From assembly GCF_007970805.1 (NCBI RefSeq), contig NZ_CP042433.1:2542001-2606000 (forward strand): a stretch of 64,000 nucleotides of DNA, given 5' to 3'. The notes below the pieces were generated by a model. The model saw only the letters and a list, made by a program, of their open reading frames with translations. It was not told the DNA's origin and ran no database searches. A program made the position numbers and the translations under genes. Below, one piece after another: positions 26,224 to 36,323 of the stretch. Source of the stretch: Flavisolibacter ginsenosidimutans (GTDB lineage Bacteria > Bacteroidota > Bacteroidia > Chitinophagales > Chitinophagaceae). Position 1 is the stretch's first letter, and every line of letters begins with the position of its first letter.

Positions 26224-28149
26224 TTAAAACTGCTGCCAACGGACAAAAGCCTCCATTGCTTCGTATTCAGCAAGGCCCAATTTATTGTACAAGTCGGCGG
26301 TTGCCTTGTTGCGGTCTTCGGCCCGTTGCCAAAACTCGCGGTTGTCGCTGCCTTGAAACACAACGCCGTCTTTTTGCGACTGATGTTTAAAGATTCCGGC
26401 CCGCTTTTTCAGTACCTGGTCGGGACTCATGGGCACGGCCATTTCAATGAGATCAATGTCCCACTCGGCCCAGGCACCTTTGTAGAGCCAAATCCAGCAA
26501 TCTTTTATAAACGGTTTTTCTTTCAATCCATTTAATGCAGCAATGATTCCATCCAAACAAACTTTGTGCGTGCCGTGGGGATCGGCCAAATCGCCGGCGG
26601 CATAGATCTGGTGTGGTTGTACTGCTTCAATTAGTGCCGCAATGAGGACAACGTCTTCAGTTCCGAACGGATTTTTGTCAACGGTGCCGGTTTCATAAAA
26701 AGGCAGGTCAAGAAAATGCACCCGCTCCATTGGAATGCCAACAAAGCGGCAGGTATTTTTGGCTTCACCGCGGCGAATCAATCCTTTTACGTAACGCAAC
26801 GAAGGGATATCCTTTTCACCGTTCTTTTTTGTTTTCAGAAAAGCTTCCGCTTCATCAAACATCGCCACGGCTCGCGGTGAGCTTATCACAAATTTCTCGT
26901 TGTAATCCTTTACAAATTCAATAAAGCGAAACGCTTCATCGTCAGCAACGGCAATGTTGCCCGATGTTTGATACGCCACGTGCACTTCATGTCCCTGGTC
27001 CACCAATCGCTGAAACGTTCCACCCATTGAAATGATGTCATCGTCTGGATGAGGCGAGAAAATCACCACGCGTTTTTTTGCGGGTTCGGCTCTCTCGGGT
27101 CGGTTGTCGTCGTCGGCATTTGGCTTGCCACCCGGCCATCCGGTGATGGTGTGTTGCAACCAGTTGAAAACTTCGATATTGATGTCGTACGCTTGTCCGT
27201 AAAGCACCAACAAATCGCTCAAGCCGTTTTCGTTGTAGTCGTTGTTGGTAAGTTTTAAAACGGGCTTGCCTACCGTTAAGGCCAAATGCGTAACGGCCTT
27301 TTTAATCATCTGCTGATGCCACACCACCGTATCTGTAAGCCAGGGCGTTTTTTTTCGCGTTAGCTCCGATGCCGCAGTCTCGTCAATCACAAAACAGGCA
27401 TTGTTGTGACCTTGCAGATAAGATGCCGGCACAAACTCTGTGACAGGACCTTCCACAGCTTGTTTAACGATGCCGGCTTTGTGTTCGCCCCAAGCCAACA
27501 ACACAACTCGTTTGGCTTTCAAAATGGTGCTCACTCCCATTGTGATGGCTTTGCGGGGAACGGCCGCAAGCCCACCAAATTCAACCGCCGCATCAGAGCG
27601 AGTCATCGGGTCAAGCGTAATTAGACGCGTAACCGAGCTACTGTGCGACCCGGGTTCGTTGAAACCAATGTGGCCGTTGCGACCGATGCCTAGCAGTTGA
27701 AAGTCAATCCCTCCATACTCTTCAATCTTTTTTTCGTATTGCTCGCAATGCGTTTTTACCAATGCTTGCGGCATGTCGCTGTCCGGTATGAAGCAAAATT
27801 CATGAGCGATGTTAACGTGCCGAAAAAGATTCTCTTGCATGAAGTGATGATAGCTTTGTAAGGACTCCGAAGGCAAGCCGTAATATTCATCCAAATTGAA
27901 CGTAACAACGTTTTGAAAATGTAAACCTTCTTCTTTGTGCATGCGCACCAATTCGGCATACACCCGCTTGGGTGTAGAACCGGTAGCCAAACCCAAAACT
28001 GCGTATTCGCCCTTTTGTTGCTTGGCCCGAATCAAATCCGCTATCTCGTTTGCAACGGCTTTTGACGCTTCGTGCGCCGTAACATGAACATGCGTTGGAA
28101 GTTTTTCGTAGTAAACAGATTTGTGCTCCTTAAAAATTTCTTTCGTCAT
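26224..28149 (-). CDS. nagB: Glucosamine-6-phosphate deaminase fused to a PIG-L/LmbE-type deacetylase domain
   Basis: A 641-residue cytoplasmic two-domain protein. Residues ~1-280 are a NagB domain with the sugar-phosphate loop LATGSTPKRVY (54-64), the catalytic NLDEYYGL (Asp87) and GIGRNGHIGFNEP (155-167, His160, Glu165). The residue matching E. coli Asp141 is Asn158, in line with Bacteroidota homologues, which vary here. After a ~70-residue linker, residues ~358-600 form a PIG-L domain with the zinc motif SPHPDDD (365-371) and GDLADPHGTHK near 560. NagB turns glucosamine-6-phosphate into fructose-6-phosphate plus ammonia; PIG-L enzymes deacetylate GlcNAc derivatives. The fusion could deacetylate and then deaminate amino sugars released by the GH20 enzyme encoded upstream. 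Confidence 0.9.
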   Translation of the reverse strand: MTKEIFKEHKSVYYEKLPTHVHVTAHEASKAVANEIADLIRAKQQKGEYAVLGLATGSTPKRVYAELVRMHKEEGLHFQNVVTFNLDEYYGLPSESLQSYHHFMQENLFRHVNIAHEFCFIPDSDMPQALVKTHCEQYEKKIEEYGGIDFQLLGIGRNGHIGFNEPGSHSSSVTRLITLDPMTRSDAAVEFGGLAAVPRKAITMGVSTILKAKRVVLLAWGEHKAGIVKQAVEGPVTEFVPASYLQGHNNACFVIDETAASELTRKKTPWLTDTVVWHQQMIKKAVTHLALTVGKPVLKLTNNDYNENGLSDLLVLYGQAYDINIEVFNWLQHTITGWPGGKPNADDDNRPERAEPAKKRVVIFSPHPDDDIISMGGTFQRLVDQGHEVHVAYQTSGNIAVADDEAFRFIEFVKDYNEKFVISSPRAVAMFDEAEAFLKTKKNGEKDIPSLRYVKGLIRRGEAKNTCRFVGIPMERVHFLDLPFYETGTVDKNPFGTEDVVLIAALIEAVQPHQIYAAGDLADPHGTHKVCLDGIIAALNGLKEKPFIKDCWIWLYKGAWAEWDIDLIEMAVPMSPDQVLKKRAGIFKHQSQKDGVVFQGSDNREFWQRAEDRNKATADLYNKLGLAEYEAMEAFVRWQQF

Positions 28150-28304
28150 TGTGAACGTTTGAAGTCGATTGTTCCGTACAGTCTCAGGCGAAGGCTATTC
28201 ATGGCCAGTCTTTGCGGTGCTGACATAACAAAAAGATTAGGTTTACCACAACTGTTAAATATGCCTTCGATTCCGGTCATTGAGTTAAACGCGCCGGAAT
28301 TTGC

Positions 28305-29240
28305 CTACTGATGCCGGTTAAAAACAAAAGCCTCTTCGCCTTTGTACCCACTGTTTTTTAAAACGAAAACAGATCCTGCAAGCGGCTGTTCGTTTAACTC
28401 AGTTTCAGTAAGCCCTGCTCTTGCGGATGTGATATAAAGGTCATTCAGTTCATCGCCGCCAAATGTGCAGGAGGTAACGTTCGCAACCGGTAAAGAAACG
28501 CTACCCAATTTTCTTCCTGTGTGCGGATTCCACCTTGATATTTGCCAACCGTTCCAATGGGCAATCCAAAGCATGCCTTCATTATCGATGGTCATTCCAT
28601 CGGGAACGCCGTCTTCTTTGGGAATGTTTATAATGACTTTTTTGTTGCTGAAATTTCCTGTTCCGATATCATAGTCATAAGAACGAACTTCTGATATGGG
28701 AGAATCAATTTGATAAAAAGTTTGATGATCCAAACTCCAGGCCATTCCATTTGGAACAGAAAGATTTTCTAATTTCTTTTCAACAGAACCGTCAGCTTTT
28801 AGCATGTAAAAACTTCCTTGCTTCTGCTGCTTCGAAAGCGACATAGTGCCCGCAAAAAACCGTCGGGCGGGATCGCATTTGCCTTCATTGAAACGATTAC
28901 CGGACAAATGTTCTTCAGGGTCTATTATTTTTTTTATCTCACCGCTGCTCCTGTTGATAAAGGCAAAACCCGATTGAAGCGCCGCAATGAAATCGCCGTC
29001 TTTGCACAGCGCCACCGATCCAATCATCTCACGAACCGGAAGAACGCGGTGCCATTTTTCAACGGGACTGTGTTCGTGAATTTCCCCTTTCAAAATATCA
29101 ATCCAAATAATTATTCGTTTTTCAAAATCCCACACAGGTCCTTCGCCAAGCTGGCACTGATGTTCCAAAACAACAACTGGCTTCAGTTTCTCTATTAAAT
29201 TAATCACCGAATAATTTTTTTTTGAAGTGGCCGCCTTCAA
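28305..29240 (-). CDS. SMP-30/gluconolactonase/LRE family protein
   Basis: A 311-residue six-bladed beta-propeller protein without a clear signal peptide. Family features are LGEGPVWDFEKRIIIWIDI (metal-ligand Glu), GNRFNEGKCDPARRFFAGTM, VPNGMAWSLDHQTFYQIDS (metal-ligand Asn), and DGVPDGMTIDNEGMLWIAHWNG. Members hydrolyse sugar lactones or related esters with a divalent metal. Its ATG directly abuts the stop codon of the GH20 gene, so the two are cotranscribed. The substrate is unknown; a sugar lactone arising from amino-sugar or aldose oxidation is possible. Confidence 0.88.
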   Translation of the reverse strand: MKAATSKKNYSVINLIEKLKPVVVLEHQCQLGEGPVWDFEKRIIIWIDILKGEIHEHSPVEKWHRVLPVREMIGSVALCKDGDFIAALQSGFAFINRSSGEIKKIIDPEEHLSGNRFNEGKCDPARRFFAGTMSLSKQQKQGSFYMLKADGSVEKKLENLSVPNGMAWSLDHQTFYQIDSPISEVRSYDYDIGTGNFSNKKVIINIPKEDGVPDGMTIDNEGMLWIAHWNGWQISRWNPHTGRKLGSVSLPVANVTSCTFGGDELNDLYITSARAGLTETELNEQPLAGSVFVLKNSGYKGEEAFVFNRHQ

Positions 29241-30917
29241 TTATTGACTCGATGTGTTGTCAAAATTTTTATAATAGCTGCTGTTCCAAAATTGGTATCG
29301 CGGCACGGCGGTTTGTTCCAGTCTGCGTTTGAAATCATTTATATTTTTTCTGTTTTTATCCGTCCACAACACTTCACTTAAAGCCGTCATTCTTGGAAAG
29401 ATCATGTATTCAACCTTGCTCGGATAAGCCATGTATTCCGTCCACACGTTGGCTTGCACGCCCAACACTTGTTTGCTCAAACCTTGCGCAGCAATTTGCG
29501 CCGGGATGGGTTCAAACAAATAAACCGAATCCCAAGGCGTGTAACCGCCAATGGCCAGACTGTCTTTTTGTTTTGATTGATAATAATCGAAATACAAAGG
29601 TTTGCCCGGACTCATGATGACTTCGTGTCCGTTTTGTGCAGCCGTGATCGCAGCCTTCACGCCGCGCCAGTTCATGATGATGGCCGATGTGTCCAGGCCC
29701 GGTTCCAAGATTTCATCCCAACCAATTACTTTTTTTCCCTTTGCCGTTACATCTGCAATGGCTTGTTCGATAAAATACGTTTGCAATGCGGTTTCGTCTT
29801 TCAAGTCGTGTTCCTTCATAAAGGCTTGCGTTCGCGGATCGGCTTTCCACCAAATCTTGCTGCATTCATCGCCACCTACGTGTATGTATGGCGAGGGAAA
29901 AAGATCGGCGATCTCGCCAAACACCGCTTTTAAAAAAGCGAAGGTTTTTTCATTGGGCGCCAGCACGTTGTTTTGCCGGTTGAACATACCCCAGGCTGTC
30001 GCTACGTCCCAGGTGGTATCAGGGTTTGTACTCAATTCGGGATAAGCTGCAATGGCGGCACGACTATGACCCGGAATATCAATTTCAGGAATGATGGTGA
30101 TGCCTCTTATCGCAGCGTAATGAATGATGTCCTTTATTTCATCTTGTGTATAAAAACCACCGTAACGGGTTCTGTCGTAACGAGCAGGCGTGTCTCTAAA
30201 ATGTCCAATCAATGTTGAATCACGCCACGCACCCACTTCTGTTAGTTTGGGATAGCTTTTAATTTGGATTCGCCAACCTTGATCATCGGTTAAATGCCAG
30301 TGAAAGGTGTTGAATTTGTGAAAAGTGAGATAGTCAATGTATTTTTTGATAAAGCTTACCGGAAAGAAATGACGGCTTACATCCAGATGCATTCCACGGT
30401 AGCGAAAGCGGGGATAATCTTCAATAGAAAGGGCAGGCAATGAAATGTTTTCCGCGGCCTTTAACGGCAGCAATTGCAACAAGGTTTGAATGCCGTGAAC
30501 GATGCCCATTACATCCCGCGCCACAATTTTTACACCGCTGCTTTTTATATCGAACACATACATTTCCGGTTTGTTCGCACGTTGATTATCGAAACCGAGA
30601 ACAACGGCTGCCGCATTTTTAGGCGGTTTGTTGTGCAGGGAAAGGTGAAGCCCTGTTTGGGTTTCTATCTGCTGCTGTAAATACGTTGCTTGAGCCAAAA
30701 ATTGTTTGTCTGCAACAATTACGGTTTTGTTTGTTATGATAACAGTCTTACTCGTTCGCAAACGAAAAAAAACAGGTTTTGGAATGATGTTATTTAGCGA
30801 AGAATTGTCAACGTCCTTTTCCTGCGCAGAACAGAAAACTGGAACGGTAAAAAGCAACAGCGCCAAAAACTTTTTTAATTTCTTTGCGATTGAAAAAACA
30901 TCACGCAGGCGATTCAT
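29241..30917 (-). CDS. GH20 beta-N-acetylhexosaminidase
   Basis: A 558-residue exported enzyme (hydrophobic signal FLALLLFTVPVFCSA, about 17-31). A GH20b-type N-terminal domain (~45-165) is followed by the catalytic barrel: RYRGMHLDVSRHFFPVSFIKKYID (172-195), NTFHWHLTDDQGWRI (203-217), IIPEIDIPGHSRAA (275-288), and the catalytic pair in HVGGDECSK (Asp350-Glu351). It removes terminal GlcNAc or GalNAc. It overlaps the upstream MFS gene by 17 bp and abuts the SMP-30 gene downstream, inside a tight operon whose end product would feed the NagB fusion. Confidence 0.95.
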   Translation of the reverse strand: MNRLRDVFSIAKKLKKFLALLLFTVPVFCSAQEKDVDNSSLNNIIPKPVFFRLRTSKTVIITNKTVIVADKQFLAQATYLQQQIETQTGLHLSLHNKPPKNAAAVVLGFDNQRANKPEMYVFDIKSSGVKIVARDVMGIVHGIQTLLQLLPLKAAENISLPALSIEDYPRFRYRGMHLDVSRHFFPVSFIKKYIDYLTFHKFNTFHWHLTDDQGWRIQIKSYPKLTEVGAWRDSTLIGHFRDTPARYDRTRYGGFYTQDEIKDIIHYAAIRGITIIPEIDIPGHSRAAIAAYPELSTNPDTTWDVATAWGMFNRQNNVLAPNEKTFAFLKAVFGEIADLFPSPYIHVGGDECSKIWWKADPRTQAFMKEHDLKDETALQTYFIEQAIADVTAKGKKVIGWDEILEPGLDTSAIIMNWRGVKAAITAAQNGHEVIMSPGKPLYFDYYQSKQKDSLAIGGYTPWDSVYLFEPIPAQIAAQGLSKQVLGVQANVWTEYMAYPSKVEYMIFPRMTALSEVLWTDKNRKNINDFKRRLEQTAVPRYQFWNSSYYKNFDNTSSQ

Positions 30918-32124
30918 CGTAATAATCTTTTTTGAAATAAAATAAAATAGCCAGCAAGATCAGCACGGCAGCAACCAAATAAAAAACACTTAACAAGCCA
31001 ATGCCGACTGAAAGGCCGTATTGGGTTTTGATAATCCCCAGCAACAATGGTGCAAAGGCACCGGTAAGAAAAGCAAATGAGGTCATCACGCCTACCGAAG
31101 ACGCTCTGTATCCTGGTTCAATCACATCAAACAAAGCGGCAAATAAATTGGAATCATAAATACCCCTGAAAAAACCAAAGGCGGCAAGCGCCGCATAACT
31201 AACGTATAAGCTTGGTGTGCGGGCCATGATGAAAATAAAAGGTGCGCCAAACAACAAACCAATGAATTCCGTTTCGAGCCGCGTGGTTTTTCGTTTCACT
31301 GAAAATTTATCGGAAAGCTTGCCACCAATAAGCACCCCCAAAAAAGCCAAACCGAAATGAAAGAACATAGAAGTAAAACCGGCAGTAGCTAACGAAAGAT
31401 GAAATTTCTCGAAATAAAAAGTAGCCATCCAGGTTACGAAACCAACGTTTACAAAAACCATGGCACCAAAAGCAAGACAAAGCATCCACACGGTTTTTTT
31501 TGCGAAAATATGTTTGGCTACCCGCCAAACAGAAAGACGGCTTTGGGGTACTTCCTGAGGCACATCTTTCACCCGGAAAAAAACATAAGCCACCAAAATC
31601 AATCCACCCATGCCGAATGTATAAAACGAATACCGCCAACCCATTCTTTCGCCAATGTAAGCCGCAATAAAACCACTGGCCACGATGCCGACGTACAGCG
31701 ATGTTTGGTGAATGGACAGGGCCATCGCTCTTGTTTTTTGATGGTATTGGCTGATGAGCGAAGTGGCTGCCGGATAATAAACCGCTTCGCCACCGCCCGT
31801 TACAATGCCCCTGATAAGAATAAGCGAAAATAAGCTTCCGCTAAAGCCCGTGAGCAATGTGCCGACACTGAATATCAGCAGGCTAAAAAAAACGATCCAT
31901 TTTCTTTTCAACAGATCACTGGCAAAACCCGCAAACGGAACAACGCAACCGTAAACGATGGTGAAGATGGTGGCGATTGTACCAATTTCCACATCGGATA
32001 AATGCATGTTTTTTTTGATGAGGGGAATTACCGCATTAAAAATCTGCCGGTCGCCCTGATTAAAAAAATAGGCAAGCCAAAGGATGATGACGAGTTCCCA
32101 TTTGTATGGAAGGCTTTTTTTCAA
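30901..32124 (-). CDS. MFS transporter (ACS/hexuronate-like)
   Basis: A 407-residue inner-membrane protein with about twelve transmembrane segments. Motifs include WLAYFFNQGDRQIFNAVIPLIKK in TM1, GFASDLLKRKWIVF after TM2, RGIVTGGGEAVYYPAATSLISQYH in TM4-5, and GGKLSDKFSVKRKTTR in the central loop. It resembles the anion:cation symporter branch, which carries sugar acids and related compounds. Its start overlaps the esterase gene by 4 bp (ATGA) and its end overlaps the GH20 gene by 17 bp, so it is in the middle of the PUL 2 operon. The cargo may be a GlcNAc-type or acidic sugar. Confidence 0.9.
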   Translation of the reverse strand: MKKSLPYKWELVIILWLAYFFNQGDRQIFNAVIPLIKKNMHLSDVEIGTIATIFTIVYGCVVPFAGFASDLLKRKWIVFFSLLIFSVGTLLTGFSGSLFSLILIRGIVTGGGEAVYYPAATSLISQYHQKTRAMALSIHQTSLYVGIVASGFIAAYIGERMGWRYSFYTFGMGGLILVAYVFFRVKDVPQEVPQSRLSVWRVAKHIFAKKTVWMLCLAFGAMVFVNVGFVTWMATFYFEKFHLSLATAGFTSMFFHFGLAFLGVLIGGKLSDKFSVKRKTTRLETEFIGLLFGAPFIFIMARTPSLYVSYAALAAFGFFRGIYDSNLFAALFDVIEPGYRASSVGVMTSFAFLTGAFAPLLLGIIKTQYGLSVGIGLLSVFYLVAAVLILLAILFYFKKDYYDESPA

Positions 32125-33683
32125 CGGCTGCTTTTGGTTTTTGATTTATGCATTTCAACGCTTTGCTGAAAAGGGAAAGCCGGCAAGCCTGAACTGTTTT
32201 TAAGATTGGCGTTGGATATTTCCAACCACGCATACCGAACAACCAAGGGGTCTTTTACATTATTATTCCAAACTTTCACCTGATGGTTTTGGATGGTTGC
32301 TTCCGCAGGAACAAAGAGAAGGGAGTTTGTTTTTGAATCTTTATATCCTATTTCAAAACCCTGCGGCTTTTTATCATCAATGGTGAACAAAGTTTGATCA
32401 AAACTGACTAGCAAGCCATGACCCACTTTAGAAACGGCAAAACATTCAGGGCCTTTATAAACACTGTTTTTAAACCCGTAACTTTTTGCCTGTGCAATCA
32501 AAGCCAATCGTTCACCCACTTCTTTTTTATGGGTGAAATGAATGTTGTTCATGTTGCCAACATCAACCGTAATTGCCATGGCGGTATGAGCCACTGTTTT
32601 CATTACATTATACTGAGCCTGCCGAAGCTTTGCCGCCGCACCCAAATCGCTGTAACCAAACGGTGCAATCTGAACAAAATAAAAAGGCAGGTCTTCATCA
32701 TTCCATTGCTTGCGCCAACTTTTGATGAGCGCCTTGAATAAATTTTGATAGAGGTTGTTTTCAGAAACATTCGATTCGCCCTGATACCACAACACACCTT
32801 TAAAACAAAACGGTATCAGCGGTTGGATCATTCCATTGAACAAAGCGCCTGGTTCGCACCAGGGTTTTGAATAGTAATAATAATTTCTTGGTTCATCTGG
32901 CTTTGGCAAATTGTTATTGCCGGATTTTTTTTGTTCTTCCCACTGCTGTACAGCAAGATGATATTTTACTGAATCCGCGCCAACCTTTTGCGGAATTTCT
33001 TTCCAGCGCTGCAAGAAATAATGCAACGAGTCATCGGCTTGCAAAACTTCTTTTGGTGTCCAGGCTTCAGCAGGTGTCCCCGACCAACCGGAACACACAA
33101 TGCCAACGGGCACCTTTAAATCATTACAAAGTTTCCGGGCAAAATAATACGCCACGGCAGAAAAAGAAGCGGCGGTTTGAGGCGAAGTGATTTGCCATTG
33201 GCCTTTGCAATCCCGAAAAGGTTCGGGGCCAAATTGTTGCTGCACACCAAAATAACGAATGGAAGGAAAATCGGCTTTTGCAATTTCACCCTTTGCGCTG
33301 TCGCTGTACTTCAACGGAAAGGTCATGTTCGATTGTCCGGAGCAAAGCCATACTTCACCGATCCATACATCGTCGAGCTCTATTAGATTTTCACCGCTGA
33401 TCTTTATTTTATAAGGCCCGCCGGCGGTTGGAGTTGCCAATTCAATTTTCCAATCTCCCGATGCAGCAACTTTGGTGTGAATTTTACTTTCTTGCCAGGA
33501 TGCTTCAACGGAAATTTCTTCACCCGGCGATCCCCAACCCCAAATCGGTGCCTTTGTTTTTTGCTGCAATACCATGTGGTCTGCAAACAGCGCCGGAAGT
33601 TTTACGGCTGCGTTGCTTGCGCCGTAGAAAAACATCGTCGCCAACAGAAGAAAGAACCTACCGGTAAACTTTTTTATCATCAT
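32121..33683 (-). CDS. Sialate O-acetylesterase-like SGNH hydrolase
   Basis: A 520-residue secreted protein (signal peptide about 1-26). The DUF303/SASA-type SGNH domain shows the nucleophile block WLCSGQSNM (Ser118), GWSGTPAEAWTP, and GVLWYQGESN. The N-terminal segment with LFADHMVLQQKTKAPIWGWG is typical of bacterial sialate O-acetylesterase homologues. In PULs these enzymes remove acetyl groups from xylan or other glycans rather than necessarily from sialic acid. The gene overlaps both neighbours by 4 bp, and a xylanase is in the same cluster, so xylan deacetylation is a fair guess. Confidence 0.9.
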   Translation of the reverse strand: MMIKKFTGRFFLLLATMFFYGASNAAVKLPALFADHMVLQQKTKAPIWGWGSPGEEISVEASWQESKIHTKVAASGDWKIELATPTAGGPYKIKISGENLIELDDVWIGEVWLCSGQSNMTFPLKYSDSAKGEIAKADFPSIRYFGVQQQFGPEPFRDCKGQWQITSPQTAASFSAVAYYFARKLCNDLKVPVGIVCSGWSGTPAEAWTPKEVLQADDSLHYFLQRWKEIPQKVGADSVKYHLAVQQWEEQKKSGNNNLPKPDEPRNYYYYSKPWCEPGALFNGMIQPLIPFCFKGVLWYQGESNVSENNLYQNLFKALIKSWRKQWNDEDLPFYFVQIAPFGYSDLGAAAKLRQAQYNVMKTVAHTAMAITVDVGNMNNIHFTHKKEVGERLALIAQAKSYGFKNSVYKGPECFAVSKVGHGLLVSFDQTLFTIDDKKPQGFEIGYKDSKTNSLLFVPAEATIQNHQVKVWNNNVKDPLVVRYAWLEISNANLKNSSGLPAFPFQQSVEMHKSKTKSSR

Positions 33684-36241
33684 GGTTGAAAAGAAGGAAC
33701 GATAGCAGAAGTGTGTTTCTTCGTTGAAACAATTGCTATCTTTTTATTGTTTCCAATGATAGTAGCTGCATCGGCTGCAGTTAATTTTTCGCCCAAACCG
33801 TTGATAGGGTCAATCCATTGTTGCTTTGTTGCAAGACGAGCCAGGGCTGGAATATCAAAATCGCACAAAACACCCGGCAGCCAGAAATAATCAGAGCTAA
33901 CTGCGTAATATTTATTCGCAACTAATTGTTTGTAGGATGTCAACGTTCCGTTTGTAATTACGCCGGCCACACGAGAATCATAAATGCTTGCCAGCAAGGC
34001 CCACAAACCGCCGATGCCTTCGCCGTACACAAAGATTTTCCTATCCTTAAGCTCGTTGCGTGATTGAATAAAATCAATGCCACGCATTACATCAAACGTT
34101 CTCATACCCGTCATCGTGCGACCAAACCCCGGGCTTTGAATGGCAAGACAATCGTGTATCCATTGCGGCGCCGTGCAAGCCGAATATTTAACCGGCAACG
34201 GCAAAGAAGCCGTTGGACTTGTTTCACCAACGCCTCTCACATCAATGGCCAATACAATGTTTCCTTTTTGTGCCAATGCAAAGGGAATCGACGTTTCAGT
34301 ATAACTGCGTGGCTTTCCTTGTTCAGACGCATAAACATAAACCGGTGCTGAAGAATTTATTTTTTTTGGTTTGATCAAAAGTGCAGGGATCAACATTCCT
34401 TCTTCGCTTTGATAGGTTAGTTTCTCCACTGAAAGATCGCCGCAGTGGATTGTTTCAACAGAATGAGCGTTGATGCTGCTTCGTTTTTCATTCCCGTTCA
34501 ATCCAATTCTGGCGGCAATCCGCTGTTTTAACTCATTGTCATTTTTTACGGGCTTGTATATTTTTTCCAATTCCTTTTCGTTAAGTGATTGCCCGCTTTC
34601 GCCGCCAAGCGAAACAAGTGTCAACCCGCTTTTTGTAACCCACAAATTCTCCTCTTCTTCTGGATGCAAGGTTGCTTCGGTTGTGCCTTCATTTTCTTTT
34701 CCAAACCAACGGTTCAACCATTCATACACAGCTTCTCTTTTTGGCAGCTTTATGTCGTGAACACCGTCCACCATTTTTATTTCAGCCCGGTCTTTGTTGT
34801 AACCTAAACCTTCCATGAATAGTTGAATGTCCTCAATCTTTTTCCGATGCGGTGCTTCTTCGCCTGATTTTTCGCCAACGATTATGCGAACCGGACGAGG
34901 GGCTATCAAACTAAATATTTGACGGTCTATTAAGTTTTGCCCCGGCAAATAATTTTTTTCCATCTGACCACCGGGATGACCAGCCGCACAAACCTTTATC
35001 CGATGATCGAGGGCGGTAATCAATAGGGCCATTTGCCCGCCGCCTGAATTGCCTACCGCAGCTATTTTGCTTGTATCTACTTCGGGTCTTGATGTCAGGT
35101 AATCCAACGCTCTTGTGGCGTCCCAGGCCCGCAAACCAGACAAGGTGCGGTTAACAAGAAAAGACGGCCTGCCCAAATAATAATGTTGATCAACGGCTCC
35201 ATCAACGTTCTCTGTTTTTGTATTTGCATTAAAGTATTCAACCCGCTCTCCCTGACCGACGGGATCAAAAACTAAAACCGCATAACCTTTCAGCACCAAA
35301 CCCAAACAAGTGCTGTGATACAAAAGATTGTTCTTGCCGTTATCGCTATGGCCGCAAGTGAAAAGAACGCCGGGCACAGGCAACTTTCTTTCTTTCGGTA
35401 AATAAAAATTAGCGGTTACGTAATAATGCGGACGGCTCTCGAAATAAAGCTTTTCAATGGTGTATTTTTCACGCTCAATCTTTCCCGTGATTACCGGATG
35501 CAAGGCTGTTTTGGCTGGAAATTTTCCAAAGAAGCTGTCCAAAATTTGGCGGGTTTTATTTTGTTGTGCTAACCATTCCTGTGGCGTTTTTAATTGCTGA
35601 AGTTCTCTCACCCGCCCTTTCATCAGGCTATCAATGCGGTCATTTACAAAATGCGGAAGAAACCCTCTTGCCGTTTGCTTTTCGTCAGCCGTTTCAAACA
35701 GTTGAAGCGTCTCCGGTCTTTTTAAATTTTGCAATTGGCCTTTGAATGCGCCAACCGGCGTAAGCACCAATTTTTCAATGCGGCATCGTTCCGTTTTATC
35801 GCCGGTGAACAGCAACGAAATTTTACTCCATTGTTGGATGTTGATTCCGGCAATTGTTTTCTTTTTAAAAGCAAAAGCGTTGAAATCGTTTTTGCTTTCT
35901 TCATCAAACGGAATGCTTCCGGCTTGTTTGCCGTTTATCAGTACGGCCAGTTCTGCTTTCCCGCTTTTTTCATCTACATAAAACAAAGTGAGATCGTAAC
36001 AGGCAGACGGTTCGAAAAAATTTATTTCCGCCACGCCGTTGCTCGTACCTTCTTTTAATTGGATACACCGTTTCTTGTTAAAATCCCTTATTTCCAAACC
36101 GTGAATTAACAAAGGTTCATCAATCACAACAGGATCGGCATTGATTCGTTTGTGGTTTTCATTTGGCGAGAATGCCAGCCCTTCCCTTTTTACAAAAGGC
36201 AAGAAGGCAAGCAAAATAAACGGAGCAAATAATAGTTTCAT
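33680..36241 (-). CDS. Tandem alpha/beta hydrolase (acetyl-xylan-esterase-like), second half degenerate
   Basis: About 853 residues from the ATG at 36241, chosen because it begins a signal peptide (MKLLFAPFILLAFLPF); the longer frame to 36403 would run into the racemase gene. A ~200-residue beta-sandwich region precedes two alpha/beta hydrolase domains. The first has LFTCGHSDNGKNN, FDPVGQGERVEYF and the nucleophile elbow AVGNSGGGQMAL, plus a His near DGVHDIK. The second has LAIDVRGVGETSP but its elbow reads VYGEGIGGLWAL, so the nucleophile Ser is missing. It probably de-esterifies glycans with the first domain only. It overlaps the downstream esterase gene by 4 bp. Confidence 0.85.
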   Translation of the reverse strand: MKLLFAPFILLAFLPFVKREGLAFSPNENHKRINADPVVIDEPLLIHGLEIRDFNKKRCIQLKEGTSNGVAEINFFEPSACYDLTLFYVDEKSGKAELAVLINGKQAGSIPFDEESKNDFNAFAFKKKTIAGINIQQWSKISLLFTGDKTERCRIEKLVLTPVGAFKGQLQNLKRPETLQLFETADEKQTARGFLPHFVNDRIDSLMKGRVRELQQLKTPQEWLAQQNKTRQILDSFFGKFPAKTALHPVITGKIEREKYTIEKLYFESRPHYYVTANFYLPKERKLPVPGVLFTCGHSDNGKNNLLYHSTCLGLVLKGYAVLVFDPVGQGERVEYFNANTKTENVDGAVDQHYYLGRPSFLVNRTLSGLRAWDATRALDYLTSRPEVDTSKIAAVGNSGGGQMALLITALDHRIKVCAAGHPGGQMEKNYLPGQNLIDRQIFSLIAPRPVRIIVGEKSGEEAPHRKKIEDIQLFMEGLGYNKDRAEIKMVDGVHDIKLPKREAVYEWLNRWFGKENEGTTEATLHPEEEENLWVTKSGLTLVSLGGESGQSLNEKELEKIYKPVKNDNELKQRIAARIGLNGNEKRSSINAHSVETIHCGDLSVEKLTYQSEEGMLIPALLIKPKKINSSAPVYVYASEQGKPRSYTETSIPFALAQKGNIVLAIDVRGVGETSPTASLPLPVKYSACTAPQWIHDCLAIQSPGFGRTMTGMRTFDVMRGIDFIQSRNELKDRKIFVYGEGIGGLWALLASIYDSRVAGVITNGTLTSYKQLVANKYYAVSSDYFWLPGVLCDFDIPALARLATKQQWIDPINGLGEKLTAADAATIIGNNKKIAIVSTKKHTSAIVPSFQP

Positions 36242-36323
36242 GACGTTAATTGCAAACGGTAAAGCGCCTTTTGAATGAAAGGCAAAAAGCCTGGCCTTCA
36301 AGTTCAGCGCAATGGAATGATAT

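Noticed and set aside
28270..28300. 7-bp inverted repeat (ATTCCGG...CCGGAAT) just after the SMP-30 gene
   Set aside because: The loop is 17 nt and there is no T-tract on the minus strand, so it does not qualify as a terminator.
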